Assembly (NCBI GenBank): GCA_001543005.1
Contig: LFLB01000034.1
Coordinates: 1 to 59,471, forward strand
From: Candidatus Spongiihabitans thiooxidans
Lineage (GTDB): Bacteria; Pseudomonadota; Gammaproteobacteria; Arenicellales; Poriferihabitantaceae
Length of the DNA stretch: 59,471 nucleotides
Direction: 5' to 3'
This document shows positions 47,795 to 58,890 of this stretch, one piece after another (the first letter of the stretch is position 1; every line of letters begins with the position of its first letter). The notes under the pieces were generated by a model. That model was given only the letters and a program-made list of their open reading frames with translations, made no database searches and had not been told where the DNA came from. The position numbers were made by a program, and so were the translations under genes.

Positions 47795-47892
47795 CAGAAG
47801 TCGCACTTCGTTTATAGAGTCGTGGAATGTGGTGCCGAGTATAGACATAATTTAAAGTCAGGTGCTTGATACAGGCCCGCGCTCGTACATCT
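47795..47892 (-). repeat. nuo intergenic hairpin repeat, copy 1 (nuoK-nuoL gap)
   Basis: Shares with the copy at 57575-57672 the blocks GTGGTGCCGAGTAT and, after 36 bases, GC(G/A)CTCGTACATCT. The CGAGT and (G/A)CTCG blocks pair, so the transcript can form a stem with a loop of about 30 bases. The two copies keep the stem while the loops differ. Confidence 0.65.
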
Positions 47893-48198
47893 TCACCCTT
47901 TCAGGGAGTCAAGTTGGTCGACGTTTATGGTTTGGCGGCTACGGAACAGAACAATCAGGATTGCCAAACCAATCGAGATTTCTGCAGCAGCAACGGTCAA
48001 AATAAAAAACACAAAAACCTGGCCGGCAATATCTGCAAGATAATGGGAGAAAGCGACGAAGTTGATATTAACCGCCAACAGCAGTAATTCAATCGACATC
48101 AACAAGATCACCAGGTTTTTTCGGTTCAGAAAAATCCCCACCACGCCAATGGAGAACAAGACTGCGCCGAGAATTAAATAATGCGATAAAGGAATCAT
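47893..48198 (-). CDS. nuoK: NADH-quinone oxidoreductase subunit K
   Basis: 101 residues, three membrane segments, with the conserved Glu of TM2 ([16 protein letters not shown]) and the TM3 Glu ([18 protein letters not shown]). Starts two bases after nuoJ. Inner-membrane part of complex I. Confidence 0.96.
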   Translation of the reverse strand: MIPLSHYLILGAVLFSIGVVGIFLNRKNLVILLMSIELLLLAVNINFVAFSHYLADIAGQVFVFFILTVAAAEISIGLAILIVLFRSRQTINVDQLDSLKG

Positions 48199-48200
48199 GC

Positions 48201-48854
48201 TTAATCCTGTTCGGGTATGGATTCAGTTGTGGGTTCAGTTACCGATATGGGCGCAGTGGGAAGCACCGAGTCCATCTTCACGATTCTCAAGCGATCCGCT
48301 CGCTTGACCCGCACCTGAGCCGAGGGATTGTTGTATTTGTTATTCGGCCGTCGTCTCATGGTCAAGGCAATGGCCGCGATTATCGCGACCAGCAAAATCA
48401 GCGCCGCGATTTCGAAAGCATAAACATACTGCGTGTAAATCTGCGCCCCGAGGGCTTCTGTATTGCTGTATTCAACCCCGTATGCAACCGGAGCACGGTA
48501 TTCGCCGGTATCAAAAGAACCATACATTACCAGCGCAATTTCCGCAACCAGCAACACCGCGACCAAACCCCCAATCGGCAAATAGCGGGTAAATCCAGCG
48601 CGCAATTTAGCCAGATCAATATCCAGCATCATCACCACAAACAGAAACAAGACCATGACCGCCCCGACATAGACCAACACCAGCACAATAGCCAGAAATT
48701 CCGCTTGCAACGTAATCCATACGCAGGCGGCGCTGAAAAACGCAAGCACCAGAAACAACGCTGATTTCACCGGATTGCGGATAGTCACCACCATGCCCGC
48801 GGCAAAAACCAGTGCCGCGCCGAAAACATAAAATGCGAATTGCAGGAAGGTCAT
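48201..48854 (-). CDS. nuoJ: NADH-quinone oxidoreductase subunit J
   Basis: 217 residues, five membrane segments in the first 170, including [20 protein letters not shown], the TM3 region with the pi-bulge, then a hydrophilic tail ([20 protein letters not shown]). The gene before it on the transcript should be nuoI, but a methyltransferase-HNH pair of about 1.5 kb sits between them; 31 bases separate it from the HNH gene. Confidence 0.95.
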   Translation of the reverse strand: MTFLQFAFYVFGAALVFAAGMVVTIRNPVKSALFLVLAFFSAACVWITLQAEFLAIVLVLVYVGAVMVLFLFVVMMLDIDLAKLRAGFTRYLPIGGLVAVLLVAEIALVMYGSFDTGEYRAPVAYGVEYSNTEALGAQIYTQYVYAFEIAALILLVAIIAAIALTMRRRPNNKYNNPSAQVRVKRADRLRIVKMDSVLPTAPISVTEPTTESIPEQD

Positions 48855-48885
48855 TGCGTGTGTCAGGAATTATATACTGGTTGTT

Positions 48886-49539
48886 TTACAGTACGGGATG
48901 CGGGACTCGCTCACTGGTCACTTCCCCAAATTCTTCCAAGTACGCAATCGCGTTTCTCAGGTAATTTTCACCATTCTTGAACCGACCAAGTCCAGTGTTG
49001 CAACTATCGCAAATAAACAATCTGGTTTTTCCTTTGGCGTGATCGTGGTCAAGCACGATATTCGCCGTTACATAGGCGATTGATCGTTTTTCACAAATCG
49101 GGCAACGGAATAAACTGCCTTTTTGCGGTCGGTGTTTATTCATTGCGCGGATAACGGCAGACGGTATTGTCCGTCTATCGATATCCAGTCGGTAAACCCG
49201 ACAACTTGGTCTGGTCGTTGTTCTGCCTTTCGCGTTTGTTTGGTTCTGTTCAAAATCCGCGTGGTCTTTAAGAACGTGGCATTTATTGCATGTCTTCCGG
49301 TCGTAGCCCTTGCCTGTTTTTGTTGGGTCAAATACCCGCACATTATGATTTTTCAAAACATAAGCGTCGTTTCTGCCGATGATAAAAACCAAGGATTCAC
49401 TTGCCCCCGTTTCCCGAACAAAGCCGACTGCATTGATCGGAAAATGCGACCGTGTCACCGCCTTATGTCCATATTCATAAACATAGCCCGATGTACCAAG
49501 GCACAGCACGCACTGGCCGGATTGTAAATTATCGCTCAT
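48886..49539 (-). CDS. HNH restriction endonuclease in the nuo operon
   Basis: About 217 residues from the ATG at 49539 (MSDNLQSGQCVLC), which overlaps the methyltransferase by 11 bases. A longer frame from 49617 only shadows that gene. The C-terminal half holds a beta-beta-alpha/HNH core of the endonuclease VII type: IVLDHDHAKGKTRLFICDSC, then NTGLGRFKNGENYL, with zinc-binding pairs CNKC, CPIC and CDSC. Two CxxC-type pairs also occur near the N-terminus. Coupling with a methyltransferase makes it the nuclease of a type II pair. Site unknown. Confidence 0.85.
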   Translation of the reverse strand: MSDNLQSGQCVLCLGTSGYVYEYGHKAVTRSHFPINAVGFVRETGASESLVFIIGRNDAYVLKNHNVRVFDPTKTGKGYDRKTCNKCHVLKDHADFEQNQTNAKGRTTTRPSCRVYRLDIDRRTIPSAVIRAMNKHRPQKGSLFRCPICEKRSIAYVTANIVLDHDHAKGKTRLFICDSCNTGLGRFKNGENYLRNAIAYLEEFGEVTSERVPHPVL

Positions 49540-50386
49540 AATAATCGCCGCAAACCGCAATGCCATTTTGTTCCAACCGGTATTTGGCGACATCCAAATA
49601 CTCTTGTGATATATCAATACCGATGTAATTCCGCTTGTTTATCGCCGCCATCTTGCAGGTGGTGCCGGCCCCGCACATCGGATCCAACAATAAATCGCCT
49701 TCATCGCTCCAAGACAAAATATGGTCTTGCGCTAACTTTTCAGGGAACATCGCCGGATGTTGAAACGCTATTTTGTCTGATGTCGTCCCGCCCAAGCCCA
49801 CCGCATAACTCCATATATTGGTCTTGGTTTTTTCCTTTTTGAGTTCGGCAACGCGCTTTTTATTGATGCCGTCCGATAGTTTGTTGTGTGTCAACTTCTC
49901 GAAGCCGCTGCGCACGGTTTTTTCCTTGATTGGGTTAAAGGTTGTGGGCGCGCCCTTGCTTAACACAAACATCATTTCATACGCATTGGTATAGGCGGTT
50001 TTTCGCATAAACGGCGTGTTTTTCTTTTGGTAAATCATCACATCGTGCATATCAAAACCAAGCCCTTGAAAGAATAAGGCTTGTCTAAAACTCGTTAAAC
50101 TCCTGCCACCGTTAATTCTATCGCCGACCACCCAAACGACAACGCCGCCTTGCCTGGTAATTCGATAGAGTTGCGTCGCGATGCTTTCAAAATCGAAAAC
50201 ATACTGTTTATAATCTCTTAAATTATCGTATGGCGGTGAGGTTACCGTTAAATCAATGAAGTTCTCGGGCCACTGCCGCATTATTTCCGCACCATCGCCA
50301 AGTCGCAGGCGGTTGGGCGTCGGCATTGCCGGCCCGGCGAAAATTTCGGGTTGGACCGCGTTCATTGGGTCATTCGTCATCAGCAA
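49529..50386 (-). CDS. DNA methyltransferase in the nuo operon
   Basis: 285 residues, beta-class: TSPPYDNL at 49-56 and DPMCGAGTT near 245-253. TSPPY favours N4-cytosine methylation, not proven. The N-terminal MLMTNDPMNAVQ offers a second ATG six bases on. It begins about 6 bases after the nuoI stop and shares the nuo strand, so it is very likely read from the nuo promoter. Partner of the HNH nuclease at 48886-49539. No integrase, IS or repeat is seen at its edges. Confidence 0.9.
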   Translation of the reverse strand: MLMTNDPMNAVQPEIFAGPAMPTPNRLRLGDGAEIMRQWPENFIDLTVTSPPYDNLRDYKQYVFDFESIATQLYRITRQGGVVVWVVGDRINGGRSLTSFRQALFFQGLGFDMHDVMIYQKKNTPFMRKTAYTNAYEMMFVLSKGAPTTFNPIKEKTVRSGFEKLTHNKLSDGINKKRVAELKKEKTKTNIWSYAVGLGGTTSDKIAFQHPAMFPEKLAQDHILSWSDEGDLLLDPMCGAGTTCKMAAINKRNYIGIDISQEYLDVAKYRLEQNGIAVCGDYYER

Positions 50387-50391
50387 GCCAC

Positions 50392-50898
50392 CTATCGATA
50401 TGGCGCGTCCTGTTTACGCGCCGCGGCGATCTCTTTTTCGTGCATATCTCCGAGTTCGAGCAAGCGTTGTTTGTCGATTATGCACTCATGGTTTTCCTCC
50501 ATGTGAAATTCATGGATGTCGGTCATGACGATGGCGTCCACCGGACAAGCTTCCTCGCAAAAACCGCAATAAACGCATTTGAATAAGTCGATGTCATAGC
50601 GCGTGGTGCGGCGCGTGCCGTCTTCACGCTCTTCGGAGTCGATGGTAATTGCCAAGGCAGGGCAAACGGCTTCACACAATTTACAGGCAATGCAGCGTTC
50701 TTCACCATTGGCATAACGTCGCAATGCATGCAGCCCGCGGAAGCGCGGCGATTTCGGGGTTTTTTCTTCGGGATACATGATGGTGGTTTTCTTGCGAAAC
50801 AATTGTCGACCGGTCACCCCGAGCCCCTTTCTTAACTCTTGCAGTGAAAAAGTTTTGTACAACTGTTTGCCTGCGTTTACTATTTGTAGCAGTCGCAT
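50392..50898 (-). CDS. nuoI: NADH-quinone oxidoreductase subunit I
   Basis: 168 residues with two 4Fe-4S sites: C69, C72, C75, C79 ([12 protein letters not shown]) and C108, C111, C114, C118 ([12 protein letters not shown]). It carries clusters N6a and N6b that pass electrons toward N2. The N-terminus has an amphipathic helix that rests on the membrane. Next gene on the strand is the inserted methyltransferase. Confidence 0.97.
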   Translation of the reverse strand: MRLLQIVNAGKQLYKTFSLQELRKGLGVTGRQLFRKKTTIMYPEEKTPKSPRFRGLHALRRYANGEERCIACKLCEAVCPALAITIDSEEREDGTRRTTRYDIDLFKCVYCGFCEEACPVDAIVMTDIHEFHMEENHECIIDKQRLLELGDMHEKEIAAARKQDAPYR

Positions 50899-50948
50899 AA
50901 TTTGTGCTTATATTTAATGAATACGATCGACGATCGAAAATGATTGCG

Positions 50949-51998
50949 TTATTGGAAGATATACCCAAATGGGGTGTAAAACTTGCCTAACCCAATGACC
51001 GCAATCCAAACCAGCGTCACCGGAATCAAGACTTTCCAGCCCAACCGCATAATCTGATCATAACGATAGCGAGGGAAAGTCGCTCTGAACCACAAAAAGA
51101 AAAATGCAACAAAGGCTGTTTTGATGCCAAACCAAAATAGCGGCGGCATCCAGATAAAAGGCGCGACATCAACCGGCGGCAGCCAACCACCCAGGAACAT
51201 CAGCACGGTGAGGGCGGCAATCAGAAGCATGTTGGCATATTCGGCTAAAAAGAATACCGCAAAAGCCATGCCCGAATATTCAACATGAAAACCGGCGACG
51301 ATTTCTGATTCGCCTTCGGCAACATCAAACGGTGCGCGGTTGGTTTCCGCCACACCAGAAATAAAGTACACAATAAACAATGGAAACAAAGGTAAAAAGT
51401 ACCATTGCCAGAACCCGCCGGATTGATGCAGCACAATTTCCCGCAAGTTGAGGCTACCGGCGACCATTAAAACCCCAACCAGCGCGAAACCCATGGCGAT
51501 TTCATAAGCCACGATTTGTGCCGCCGAGCGCATGGCGCCAAGAAAAGCGTACTTGGAATTTGAAGCCCAACCGGCGATGATTACCCCGTATACGCCCATG
51601 GAAGTGAGGGCAAGCACATACAACAGGCTGGCATCGATATCCGCTAACACCAAAAAATCAGTAAAGGGCATCACCGCCCAGGCGGCCAGCGCCGGCGCCA
51701 GAGACAGAATCGGGGCAATCAAAAACAGAAATTTATTTGATTTGGTAGGAATGATGATTTCCTTCATCAACAATTTCAGGGCATCGGCAATCGGCTGAAG
51801 CCAGCCCTTGGGCCCGACACGATTTGGCCCCACCCGAGTTTGCATATAGCCAATCACCTTGCGCTCTGCGAAGGTGAAATAGGCGACACAGAGCATCAAT
51901 GGCAACAGGATCGCCATAATTTTAATGACTATCCACGAGGTCGTTTGGATGGCTTCGGGCAACCACCCGGTCCAGGCAAAATAAAACTCGTGCATCAT
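50949..51998 (-). CDS. nuoH: NADH-quinone oxidoreductase subunit H
   Basis: 349 residues, eight membrane segments, forming the quinone chamber with NuoB and NuoD. Conserved: [59 protein letters not shown], and [16 protein letters not shown]. Lies between nuoG and nuoI in the usual order. Confidence 0.97.
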   Translation of the reverse strand: MMHEFYFAWTGWLPEAIQTTSWIVIKIMAILLPLMLCVAYFTFAERKVIGYMQTRVGPNRVGPKGWLQPIADALKLLMKEIIIPTKSNKFLFLIAPILSLAPALAAWAVMPFTDFLVLADIDASLLYVLALTSMGVYGVIIAGWASNSKYAFLGAMRSAAQIVAYEIAMGFALVGVLMVAGSLNLREIVLHQSGGFWQWYFLPLFPLFIVYFISGVAETNRAPFDVAEGESEIVAGFHVEYSGMAFAVFFLAEYANMLLIAALTVLMFLGGWLPPVDVAPFIWMPPLFWFGIKTAFVAFFFLWFRATFPRYRYDQIMRLGWKVLIPVTLVWIAVIGLGKFYTPFGYIFQ

Positions 51999-52019
51999 GT
52001 ATTCTCCGTCATGCCTTGT

Positions 52020-54410
52020 TCACTCTATTTTCTTAACGGTGACCCTGACATGCCTGCCCAAGTCAGTGGTTTCCATGAATCCGGCGGGCACATAAACACA
52101 GTTCTCGGCTAGGCGATCATTGGTTCTTAATTCCAGCGTTGCGCTGCCTGATTGGTTCTGGACTTTAACCCGATTGCCATCATTAAGCTGCAATCTGGAA
52201 GCAGTGGCTGGATTCAGGCCGGCGGCCGGGGGCGGATTATCGGCGGTTTGCTGGAGTGCCCGGGCATGTCGCAAGGTGACCTCAGCGCGATACATTGGCA
52301 TGTCAACAACGCGGATTAATGAGTCGGATTCCATGAGATCGGGGGTGCTCTTTTCGCCGGATGAAAGGGTCGGGTGAAATTGCAACTCCACTAACCGGCA
52401 GGAAGGGGTGATATCAGTGAGGTTGATTTCCTCCGTGACATCGTCGATTGTGATCTGTTCAAAACCATTTAACTCAAGAAAATTGCCCATTACCCGAAGA
52501 ATTTTCCAGCCCGGGCGGGCCTCGCCTTTTGGCGTAACCGCTACTTTCGCGTTTTGAATACGACCTTCACAATTAATATAAGTCCCTGCAGATTCGGTGA
52601 AGGCGGCCATGGGTAACAATACGTCTGCATATTTCATGACCGATGCGCTTTTGAATGCACTGATTTGTACAACGAATTCCGCTTTGTTCAGCGTGGCCAA
52701 TGCGGATTTGCCATCAATGCTGTCCAGTTCCGGCTCGGTTCCAAGCAGAATAAAGCATCGAAGTCCGGCTGAGCCATTTTGCCCCAGCATTTGCCCGGCA
52801 TTCATGCCGTTATCGCCAGGCACGCATTGCGCTATCCAGCCGGCTGCGCTATTGGCGCAACCCAGCACCGCTAATTTACAACCCGTGGTGTCACAAATCC
52901 ACTGCGAAATCGCTTTTAATAAACTGGCATCGGTATGTTGCTGTGCCAATGCGCCAATAATAATCAAGCCATTTTCGCCAGCGGCAACGAGATTATTCGC
53001 AGTTTGTTCGAATCCGGGATTGCTGTCGGCAATTTTTTTAATATCAAAAGGCAGTTCCGCAGATTTGATCTGCGCAACATGCGCCGCCTGTGTTGCCAAG
53101 CTGCGAACCATTTGCCCGCCAGCGGCCACGTCGGATTCAACGGTGTCAAAATTAAAATCGAAATCCACAGGATTGATGGCGCTGATTTTTGTGCCTTTTT
53201 TATTGCATCCGTCGCGCAGCCGTAGTGCCAGCAAGGGTTGTTCTTTGCGGATGTTTGAGCCGACCAGCAATACCGCTGCCAGATTATTGTAGTGCTGAAT
53301 TTGGATTTCCGAGGCCGGAAAACGCGGTGCAATGTTATCGTCCCTGAAGTCGCATTGTTGTAATCGGTGGTCTACGTTATCGCTACCCATGTTACGTATC
53401 AATTTCTGCAGCAAATAAAATTCTTCCAAAGTAGAGGACGCTGCGGCTAACCCGCCGATGCCTTTGCCAATATCGTTGCCGGAGCCTGAATTGAGCACCG
53501 TTGTTATGCCGGCGGTGGCGTGATTGATCGCCGTTTCCCAGTCCACTTCACGCCATTTACGGCCGTCTTTGATCATGGGTTGGGTTAAACGCTGCTCACT
53601 ATTCACCGCTTCATAACTATAACGATCGCGGTCGGCGAGCCAACATTGGTTAATCTCGGGATTATCAATGGGCAATACGCGCTCGACCTGATCACGCAGG
53701 GTTTGAATATTAATATTGGTGCCCAGGCAATCGTGCGGACTAATGCCGGGGTGATTTTGCAGTTCCCATGAGCGCGCCGCAAACCGATAAGGTTTTGATG
53801 TTAAGGCCCCGACCGGACAAAGATCAATCATGTTGCCGGATACTTCCGAATCTATGGAGCGATTAAGAAATGTACCAATTTGCATATGCTCGCCCCGTCC
53901 AGGGGCACCCAGCTCCACCACCCCGGCCACTTCCTCTCCAAACCGGACACAGCGGGTACAGTGAATACACCGGGTCATTTCCGTGGCAATCAGCGGGCCG
54001 ATGTCGTGACTTGGCAGCGAGCGTTTTTTTTCCAGAAATCTGGAGTCATCGCTGCCATAGTCCATGGCCTGGTCTTGCAGCGGACATTCTCCACCTTGGT
54101 CACAAACCGGGCAATCCAACGGATGATTGATCAGCAAAAATTCCATAGTGCCCTGCTGTGCGGTCTGAGCGTATTTTGATCGGGTAAACACTTTCATCCC
54201 ATCCATCACCGGCGTCGCACAGGCGGGCATGGGTTTAGGTGCGTTTTCCACCTCAACCAGGCACATTCTGCAGTTTGCGGCGATGGAAAGTTTTTCGTGA
54301 TAGCAAAACCGAGGGATATAAATGTCGTTTCTGTCGGTGACACAAATCAGCATTTCACCCGCCTGAGCTGGCAGGGATTTGCCGTCCACTTCTATGGTCA
54401 CTGTGGTCAT
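52020..54410 (-). CDS. nuoG: NADH-quinone oxidoreductase subunit G
   Basis: 796 residues. N-terminal 2Fe-2S site C36, C47, C50, C64; then H96, C100, C103, C109 ([14 protein letters not shown]) and 4Fe-4S C148, C151, C154, C198. The rest is the molybdopterin oxidoreductase-like domain without its cofactor. I do not see the extra N7 cysteine set of E. coli. The start ATG overlaps the nuoF stop by four bases. Confidence 0.96.
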   Translation of the reverse strand: MTTVTIEVDGKSLPAQAGEMLICVTDRNDIYIPRFCYHEKLSIAANCRMCLVEVENAPKPMPACATPVMDGMKVFTRSKYAQTAQQGTMEFLLINHPLDCPVCDQGGECPLQDQAMDYGSDDSRFLEKKRSLPSHDIGPLIATEMTRCIHCTRCVRFGEEVAGVVELGAPGRGEHMQIGTFLNRSIDSEVSGNMIDLCPVGALTSKPYRFAARSWELQNHPGISPHDCLGTNINIQTLRDQVERVLPIDNPEINQCWLADRDRYSYEAVNSEQRLTQPMIKDGRKWREVDWETAINHATAGITTVLNSGSGNDIGKGIGGLAAASSTLEEFYLLQKLIRNMGSDNVDHRLQQCDFRDDNIAPRFPASEIQIQHYNNLAAVLLVGSNIRKEQPLLALRLRDGCNKKGTKISAINPVDFDFNFDTVESDVAAGGQMVRSLATQAAHVAQIKSAELPFDIKKIADSNPGFEQTANNLVAAGENGLIIIGALAQQHTDASLLKAISQWICDTTGCKLAVLGCANSAAGWIAQCVPGDNGMNAGQMLGQNGSAGLRCFILLGTEPELDSIDGKSALATLNKAEFVVQISAFKSASVMKYADVLLPMAAFTESAGTYINCEGRIQNAKVAVTPKGEARPGWKILRVMGNFLELNGFEQITIDDVTEEINLTDITPSCRLVELQFHPTLSSGEKSTPDLMESDSLIRVVDMPMYRAEVTLRHARALQQTADNPPPAAGLNPATASRLQLNDGNRVKVQNQSGSATLELRTNDRLAENCVYVPAGFMETTDLGRHVRVTVKKIE

Positions 54411-55780
54411 GCGGAGTCGGCGGTTGCGTTGGCGGGGTTGGCTGCCGCTCCTGCGCGTCCTGCGCTCGCGGCATACAGGCCATCCATGGCCATAACTTTC
54501 GCTTCAAACTCGTGGCCGAAATGTTTGAGAAAACTTTGCACCGGCCAGGCCGCGGCATCCCCCAAGGCACAAATAGTGCGGCCTTCGATCCGATTGGCCA
54601 CATCCAATAAAGTATCAAGGTCGGCCATCGTGCCGTGGCCATTGTTTATGCGTCTAATGATTCGGTATAGCCAGCCGGTTCCTTCCCGGCATGGCGTGCA
54701 CTGGCCGCAAGATTCCTCAAAGTAAAAACAAGAAATCCGTTCCAGCACTTTGACCATATCGGTGGTTTCATCCATGATAATGACCGAACCGGCACCGACC
54801 GCAGAGCCATTTTGTTGCAACGAATCGTAGTCCATATTCGCTTTCATAATATTTATCGCTGGCATAACCGGTACCGAACTGCCGCCGGGGATAACCGCTT
54901 TCAATTTCCGCCCTTTCCAAACGCCGCCCGCCATTTTCAAAAGTTCGCTAAACGGCGTGCCCATTTTAATTTCATAGTTGCCCGGCAGTTTGACATGACC
55001 GGTCACGGAGAATACTTTTACGCCGCCTGAGTTTTCCACGCCCAGGTCCTTGAACCATTGGCTATTCATCCATTTGCCATTGCCGCGCAAAATAGCAGGC
55101 ACTGATGCGAAAGATTCGGTGTTATTAATCGTGGTCGGTTTGCCATATAACCCGAATGTGGCGGGAAAAGGCGGTTTGAAACGCGGCTCCCCTTTTAAGC
55201 CTTCCAGGGAATTGAGCAAGGCGGTTTCTTCGCCGCAAATATAAGCGCCCGCGCCTAAATGACTGTACAGGTTGAAATCGAAACCGGAGTCCAGCAAATT
55301 GTGCCCCAGATATCCGGCTTGGCGGGCTTCTTTCATGGCCCGCTCCATTACCTCATAAGGCTGCCAAAATTCACCACGCATATAGTTGTATCCAACAGTC
55401 GCGCCCATAACATAGCCGCCGATGGTCATGCCTTCGATCAACGCATGGGGGTTAAGCCGGAGAATATCCCGATCCTTACAGGTTCCCGGCTCGCCTTCGT
55501 CGGAATTGCAAATCACATATTTTTGACCGTCAGCATCCCTCGGCATAAAGCTCCACTTGACCCCCACAGGGAAACCGGCGCCGCCACGCCCGCGCAGGTT
55601 TGATGCTTTCAAGGCTTCAATAATTTCGCTCGCCGGCGTTTTCTCTCGCAGGATTTTTTCGAGCGCCTGATAGCCACCGTTCGCTTGATAGCTTTTCAGG
55701 GTCCAGGGTTGGTCTCTGGACGAATCCGGTAAACACACGTTGTAAGCCTTACGCACCGTATTAAATTCAATTTCCATCAC
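54407..55780 (-). CDS. nuoF: NADH-quinone oxidoreductase subunit F
   Basis: 457 residues; binds NADH and FMN ([13 protein letters not shown] at 64-76, [14 protein letters not shown]) and cluster N3 ([15 protein letters not shown] near 355-370). The C-terminus is extended by an Ala-rich tail ([25 protein letters not shown]) not needed for function. Overlaps both nuoE and nuoG by four bases. Confidence 0.97.
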   Translation of the reverse strand: MMEIEFNTVRKAYNVCLPDSSRDQPWTLKSYQANGGYQALEKILREKTPASEIIEALKASNLRGRGGAGFPVGVKWSFMPRDADGQKYVICNSDEGEPGTCKDRDILRLNPHALIEGMTIGGYVMGATVGYNYMRGEFWQPYEVMERAMKEARQAGYLGHNLLDSGFDFNLYSHLGAGAYICGEETALLNSLEGLKGEPRFKPPFPATFGLYGKPTTINNTESFASVPAILRGNGKWMNSQWFKDLGVENSGGVKVFSVTGHVKLPGNYEIKMGTPFSELLKMAGGVWKGRKLKAVIPGGSSVPVMPAINIMKANMDYDSLQQNGSAVGAGSVIIMDETTDMVKVLERISCFYFEESCGQCTPCREGTGWLYRIIRRINNGHGTMADLDTLLDVANRIEGRTICALGDAAAWPVQSFLKHFGHEFEAKVMAMDGLYAASAGRAGAAANPANATADSA

Positions 55781-56262
55781 GGCAACGCCTGCAAAATGGT
55801 GTCGATTTTTTCCGGGCTCAGATTTTCATAGTAGTCGCGGCCGATTTGCATCATCGGCGCGCCGGCACAGGCTGCCAGGCATTCCACTTCTTTCAGGGTG
55901 AATTTACCGTCGGCAGTGGTTTCGCCAAAGCCAATACCCAATTTATTCTGTAAATAATTGACGATTTGGTCGCAACCGCGCAACATGCAAGAAATATTGG
56001 TGCAGACGTTGATTTTATGTCTGCCGACCGGTTTTAGATCGTACATCGAATAAAATGTGGCGACCTCAAAAGCACGCACTGGCGGCACGCCGATGACTTC
56101 GGCGACGTATTCGATAAGCTCATCACTTAACCAATTGTGCTCCTCCTGGGCGATTCGCAGCGCCGCCAATAACGCCGACTGCCGTCGATCTTTCGGGTAC
56201 TTGTCTAACTCATTATCGATTTCTTGCAGCGAAGCGTCGGAGAGTAATACTTTGTCTAGCAT
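55777..56262 (-). CDS. nuoE: NADH-quinone oxidoreductase subunit E
   Basis: 161 residues, thioredoxin-like 2Fe-2S (N1a) protein with ligands C87, C92, C128, C132 (CTNISC, then CLAAC). Helical N-terminus [20 protein letters not shown]. Sits between nuoD and nuoF, overlapping nuoF by four bases. Confidence 0.97.
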   Translation of the reverse strand: MLDKVLLSDASLQEIDNELDKYPKDRRQSALLAALRIAQEEHNWLSDELIEYVAEVIGVPPVRAFEVATFYSMYDLKPVGRHKINVCTNISCMLRGCDQIVNYLQNKLGIGFGETTADGKFTLKEVECLAACAGAPMMQIGRDYYENLSPEKIDTILQALP

Positions 56263-56292
56263 AATATTATCGGTCTATACATCATCTATTTA

Positions 56293-57546
56293 TTATCTAT
56301 CTATTTCTCCGAACACAATATCCAAAGAGCCGATGATGGCCACCATATCGGCCAGCATGTGACCCTGGGACATTTCGTGCAACGCCGCCAAGTGGGGGAA
56401 ACCCGGGGCGCGAATTTTTATCCGATAAGGTTTATTTGCGCCATCAGAGACCAGATAGATTCCGAACTCGCCTTTGGGGTGCTCGATAGCGGCGTAAGCC
56501 TCTCCCGCAGGCACACAATAACCTTCGGTAAATAATTTGAAATGGTGAATCAGCGATTCCATGTCGCCTTTCATATTTTCCCGGGAAGGCGGGATTAATT
56601 TATGGTCATCGACTATGACCGGGCCCGGATTTTTTCGTAGCCAGTCGATACATTGTTTGATGATGCGATTGGACTGACGCATTTCTTCTACGCGCACCAG
56701 ATAGCGGTCATAACAGTCGCCATTGGTGCCCACCGGAATATCAAAATCCATTTTCTCGTAAACTGCATAGGGTTGTTTTTTTCGCAAGTCCCATTCGACC
56801 CCGCAACCGCGTAGCATAGCGCCGGTGAAACCGAGCGCCTTGGCGCGTTCCGGCGTGACAACGCCAATATCAACGGTGCGTTGTTTCCAGATTCGATTGT
56901 CGCTCAGCAACGTCTCATATTCATCCACATAGCCCGGAAATCGATCGGTAAATGCCTCGACAAAATCCAGCAGGGAGCCTTCGCGGTCGGCATTGCGCGC
57001 CTTGGTTTGCGCTTCGGAATGGCGTTTCGTTGGCGCATATTTTGGCATTTGATCAGGCAGATCGCGGTACACGCCGCCCGGGCGGTAATAAGTGGCGTGC
57101 ATGCGTGCCCCGGAAACCGCCTCATAACAATCCATCAAATCTTCGCGCTCACGGAAACAATACAAAAATACCGTCATTGCGCCGATATCCAGCGCATGCG
57201 CGCCGAGCCATAAACAATGATTGAGAATACGGGTAATTTCATCGAAAAATACGCGGATGTACTGCGCGCGAATGGGCGGGATAACGCCCAGCATTTTTTC
57301 GATGGCTAACACATAGGCATGTTCGTTGCACATCATCGACACATAATCCAGCCGATCCATATAGCCGATACTCTGGTTGTACGGTTTGGATTCAGCCAGT
57401 TTTTCAGTGCCGCGGTGTAGCAGCCCGATATGCGGGTCGCAGCGTTCGATGACTTCCCCGTCCATTTCCATGATTATCCGTAATACACCGTGAGCAGCCG
57501 GGTGCTGTGGCCCAAAATTCATGGTGTAGTTGCGGATTTCAGCCAT
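56293..57546 (-). CDS. nuoD: NADH-quinone oxidoreductase subunit D
   Basis: 417 residues, 49-kDa homologue that forms the quinone site with Nuo[48 protein letters not shown] and the C-terminal DIVFGEIDR are diagnostic. Separate from nuoC. The gap to nuoC (about 130 bases) is unusually long and holds the second hairpin repeat. Confidence 0.97.
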   Translation of the reverse strand: MAEIRNYTMNFGPQHPAAHGVLRIIMEMDGEVIERCDPHIGLLHRGTEKLAESKPYNQSIGYMDRLDYVSMMCNEHAYVLAIEKMLGVIPPIRAQYIRVFFDEITRILNHCLWLGAHALDIGAMTVFLYCFREREDLMDCYEAVSGARMHATYYRPGGVYRDLPDQMPKYAPTKRHSEAQTKARNADREGSLLDFVEAFTDRFPGYVDEYETLLSDNRIWKQRTVDIGVVTPERAKALGFTGAMLRGCGVEWDLRKKQPYAVYEKMDFDIPVGTNGDCYDRYLVRVEEMRQSNRIIKQCIDWLRKNPGPVIVDDHKLIPPSRENMKGDMESLIHHFKLFTEGYCVPAGEAYAAIEHPKGEFGIYLVSDGANKPYRIKIRAPGFPHLAALHEMSQGHMLADMVAIIGSLDIVFGEIDR

Positions 57547-57574
57547 TCGTCTGGCCTTTACGCGCGCGCTTAAC

Positions 57575-57672
57575 GAACGTACACCTCGTTTTGATATTCT
57601 TTGAACGTGGTGCCGAGTATGAGCTTTGTTTAAGTTTGTTCATGAATTTATGCTCGCACTCGTACATCTAAA
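57575..57672 (-). repeat. nuo intergenic hairpin repeat, copy 2 (nuoC-nuoD gap)
   Basis: GTGGTGCCGAGTATGAGC and, after about 25 bases, GCTCGCACTCGTACATCT. CGAGT..GAGC pairs with GCTC..ACTCG, giving a stem of about ten pairs. Same two blocks and spacing as the copy at 47795-47892. Confidence 0.65.
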
Positions 57673-57675
57673 ATA

Positions 57676-58314
57676 TTAGGGTTTCGAAGTGTCCTTTCTA
57701 ATCGTGCGCGGCACCAAAGTGCGTGGTTCAATGGTAACCGGTTGGTAAATGACCCGCCCTTGTTCTTTGTCATAACGCATTTCCACTTGGCCGCTCAACG
57801 GAAAATCTTTGCGAAACGGATGGCCGATGAAACCGTAGTCGGTCAGTAAACGCCGCAGGTCCGGGTGTCCGGTAAATATAATGCCGAGTAAATCGAAAGC
57901 TTCCCGTTCAAACCAATTCGCCGCAGGCCAAATGTCAATGATCGATTCGACAGTTGGCGGCTCACTGTCTAATTGGGTGCGTAGCCGTATGCGGAAGTTG
58001 TGATTCAAGGACAGCAGGTGGTACACCACCGCATAACGACTGCCGGGCCATGACGTTGCATTTTGTGTCCCACTTCCCGACAGCACATCATCTTCCTCAC
58101 CATAACTCGAATAATCCATACCGCATAAATCAATCAGTTGATCGAACTGGGCGTTTTTATGATCCTTAAGTTTTTGACAAACCGTTTTGATGTCCTTGCA
58201 GGCTATTTCGCAGGTCAGTTCGCCAAATTCCACGCGCTCGGACAACAGCGCATCGCCCAACAGGGTTGGCAGGTATTCTCTTAATTGTGACAAACGCATC
58301 ATTGCCGTTGCCAT
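57676..58314 (-). CDS. nuoC: NADH-quinone oxidoreductase subunit C
   Basis: 212 residues, 30-kDa homologue of the peripheral arm. Conserved: [52 protein letters not shown] sequence and [24 protein letters not shown]. Not fused to nuoD, unlike the E. coli enzyme. Confidence 0.97.
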   Translation of the reverse strand: MATAMMRLSQLREYLPTLLGDALLSERVEFGELTCEIACKDIKTVCQKLKDHKNAQFDQLIDLCGMDYSSYGEEDDVLSGSGTQNATSWPGSRYAVVYHLLSLNHNFRIRLRTQLDSEPPTVESIIDIWPAANWFEREAFDLLGIIFTGHPDLRRLLTDYGFIGHPFRKDFPLSGQVEMRYDKEQGRVIYQPVTIEPRTLVPRTIRKDTSKP

Positions 58315-58362
58315 TAAATTACAAAACAGTATTGATATATTGGAAGCTGATGGCGCCCGTTA

Positions 58363-58875
58363 TTACTCGGGCGTGTCGGCCGGACAATGGTCGGGCAATG
58401 GTCGGGCAATGGTATTGGTTTTCTTTATTTTTTTCTGCAGTTGCAAAATGCCGTAGATCAACGCTTCGGCGGTGGGCGGGCAACCCGGAACATAGACATC
58501 CACCGGCACGATGCGGTCGCAACCGCGCACCACCGAGTAGGAATAGTGGTAGTAGCCGCCGCCATTGGCGCATGAGCCCATGGAAATCACCCAGCGCGGT
58601 TCCGCCATTTGGTCATAGACCTTGCGCAAGGCCGGGGCCATTTTATTGGTTAGCGTGCCAGCCACAATCATGACATCGGATTGTCTGGGGCTGGGGCGAA
58701 ATATAATGCCAAATCGATCAAGGTCATAACGTGCGGCGCCGGCTTGCATCATTTCCACCGCGCAACAGGCCAGACCAAAGGTCATCGGCCACATCGAACC
58801 GGTGCGCGCCCAGTTGATCAGATCATCGAGTTTCGCCGTGGCAAAACCTTTTTGTAATGTGCCTTCTAAGGCCAT
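58363..58875 (-). CDS. nuoB: NADH-quinone oxidoreductase subunit B, with an expanded tail
   Basis: 170 residues; ligands of cluster N2 are C37, C38 (ACCAVEMM), C102 (GSCANGGG) and C132 (VPGCPPT). Relatives of this type end at about LQQKIRRTNTIAR. Here KKTNTIAR is followed by [12 protein letters not shown], and that DNA is an 11-base unit repeated three times (58381-58413), so the tail grew by duplication past the ancestral stop. Confidence 0.96.
   Translation of the reverse strand: MALEGTLQKGFATAKLDDLINWARTGSMWPMTFGLACCAVEMMQAGAARYDLDRFGIIFRPSPRQSDVMIVAGTLTNKMAPALRKVYDQMAEPRWVISMGSCANGGGYYHYSYSVVRGCDRIVPVDVYVPGCPPTAEALIYGILQLQKKIKKTNTIARPLPDHCPADTPE
58381..58413 (-). repeat. 11-base unit, three copies, in the nuoB 3' end
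   Basis: CGGACAATGGT, CGGGCAATGGT, CGGGCAATGGT in a row, then ATTGG. Encodes the extra C-terminal residues of NuoB. Confidence 0.85.
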
Positions 58876-58890
58876 TGTCTTACTCCCATT

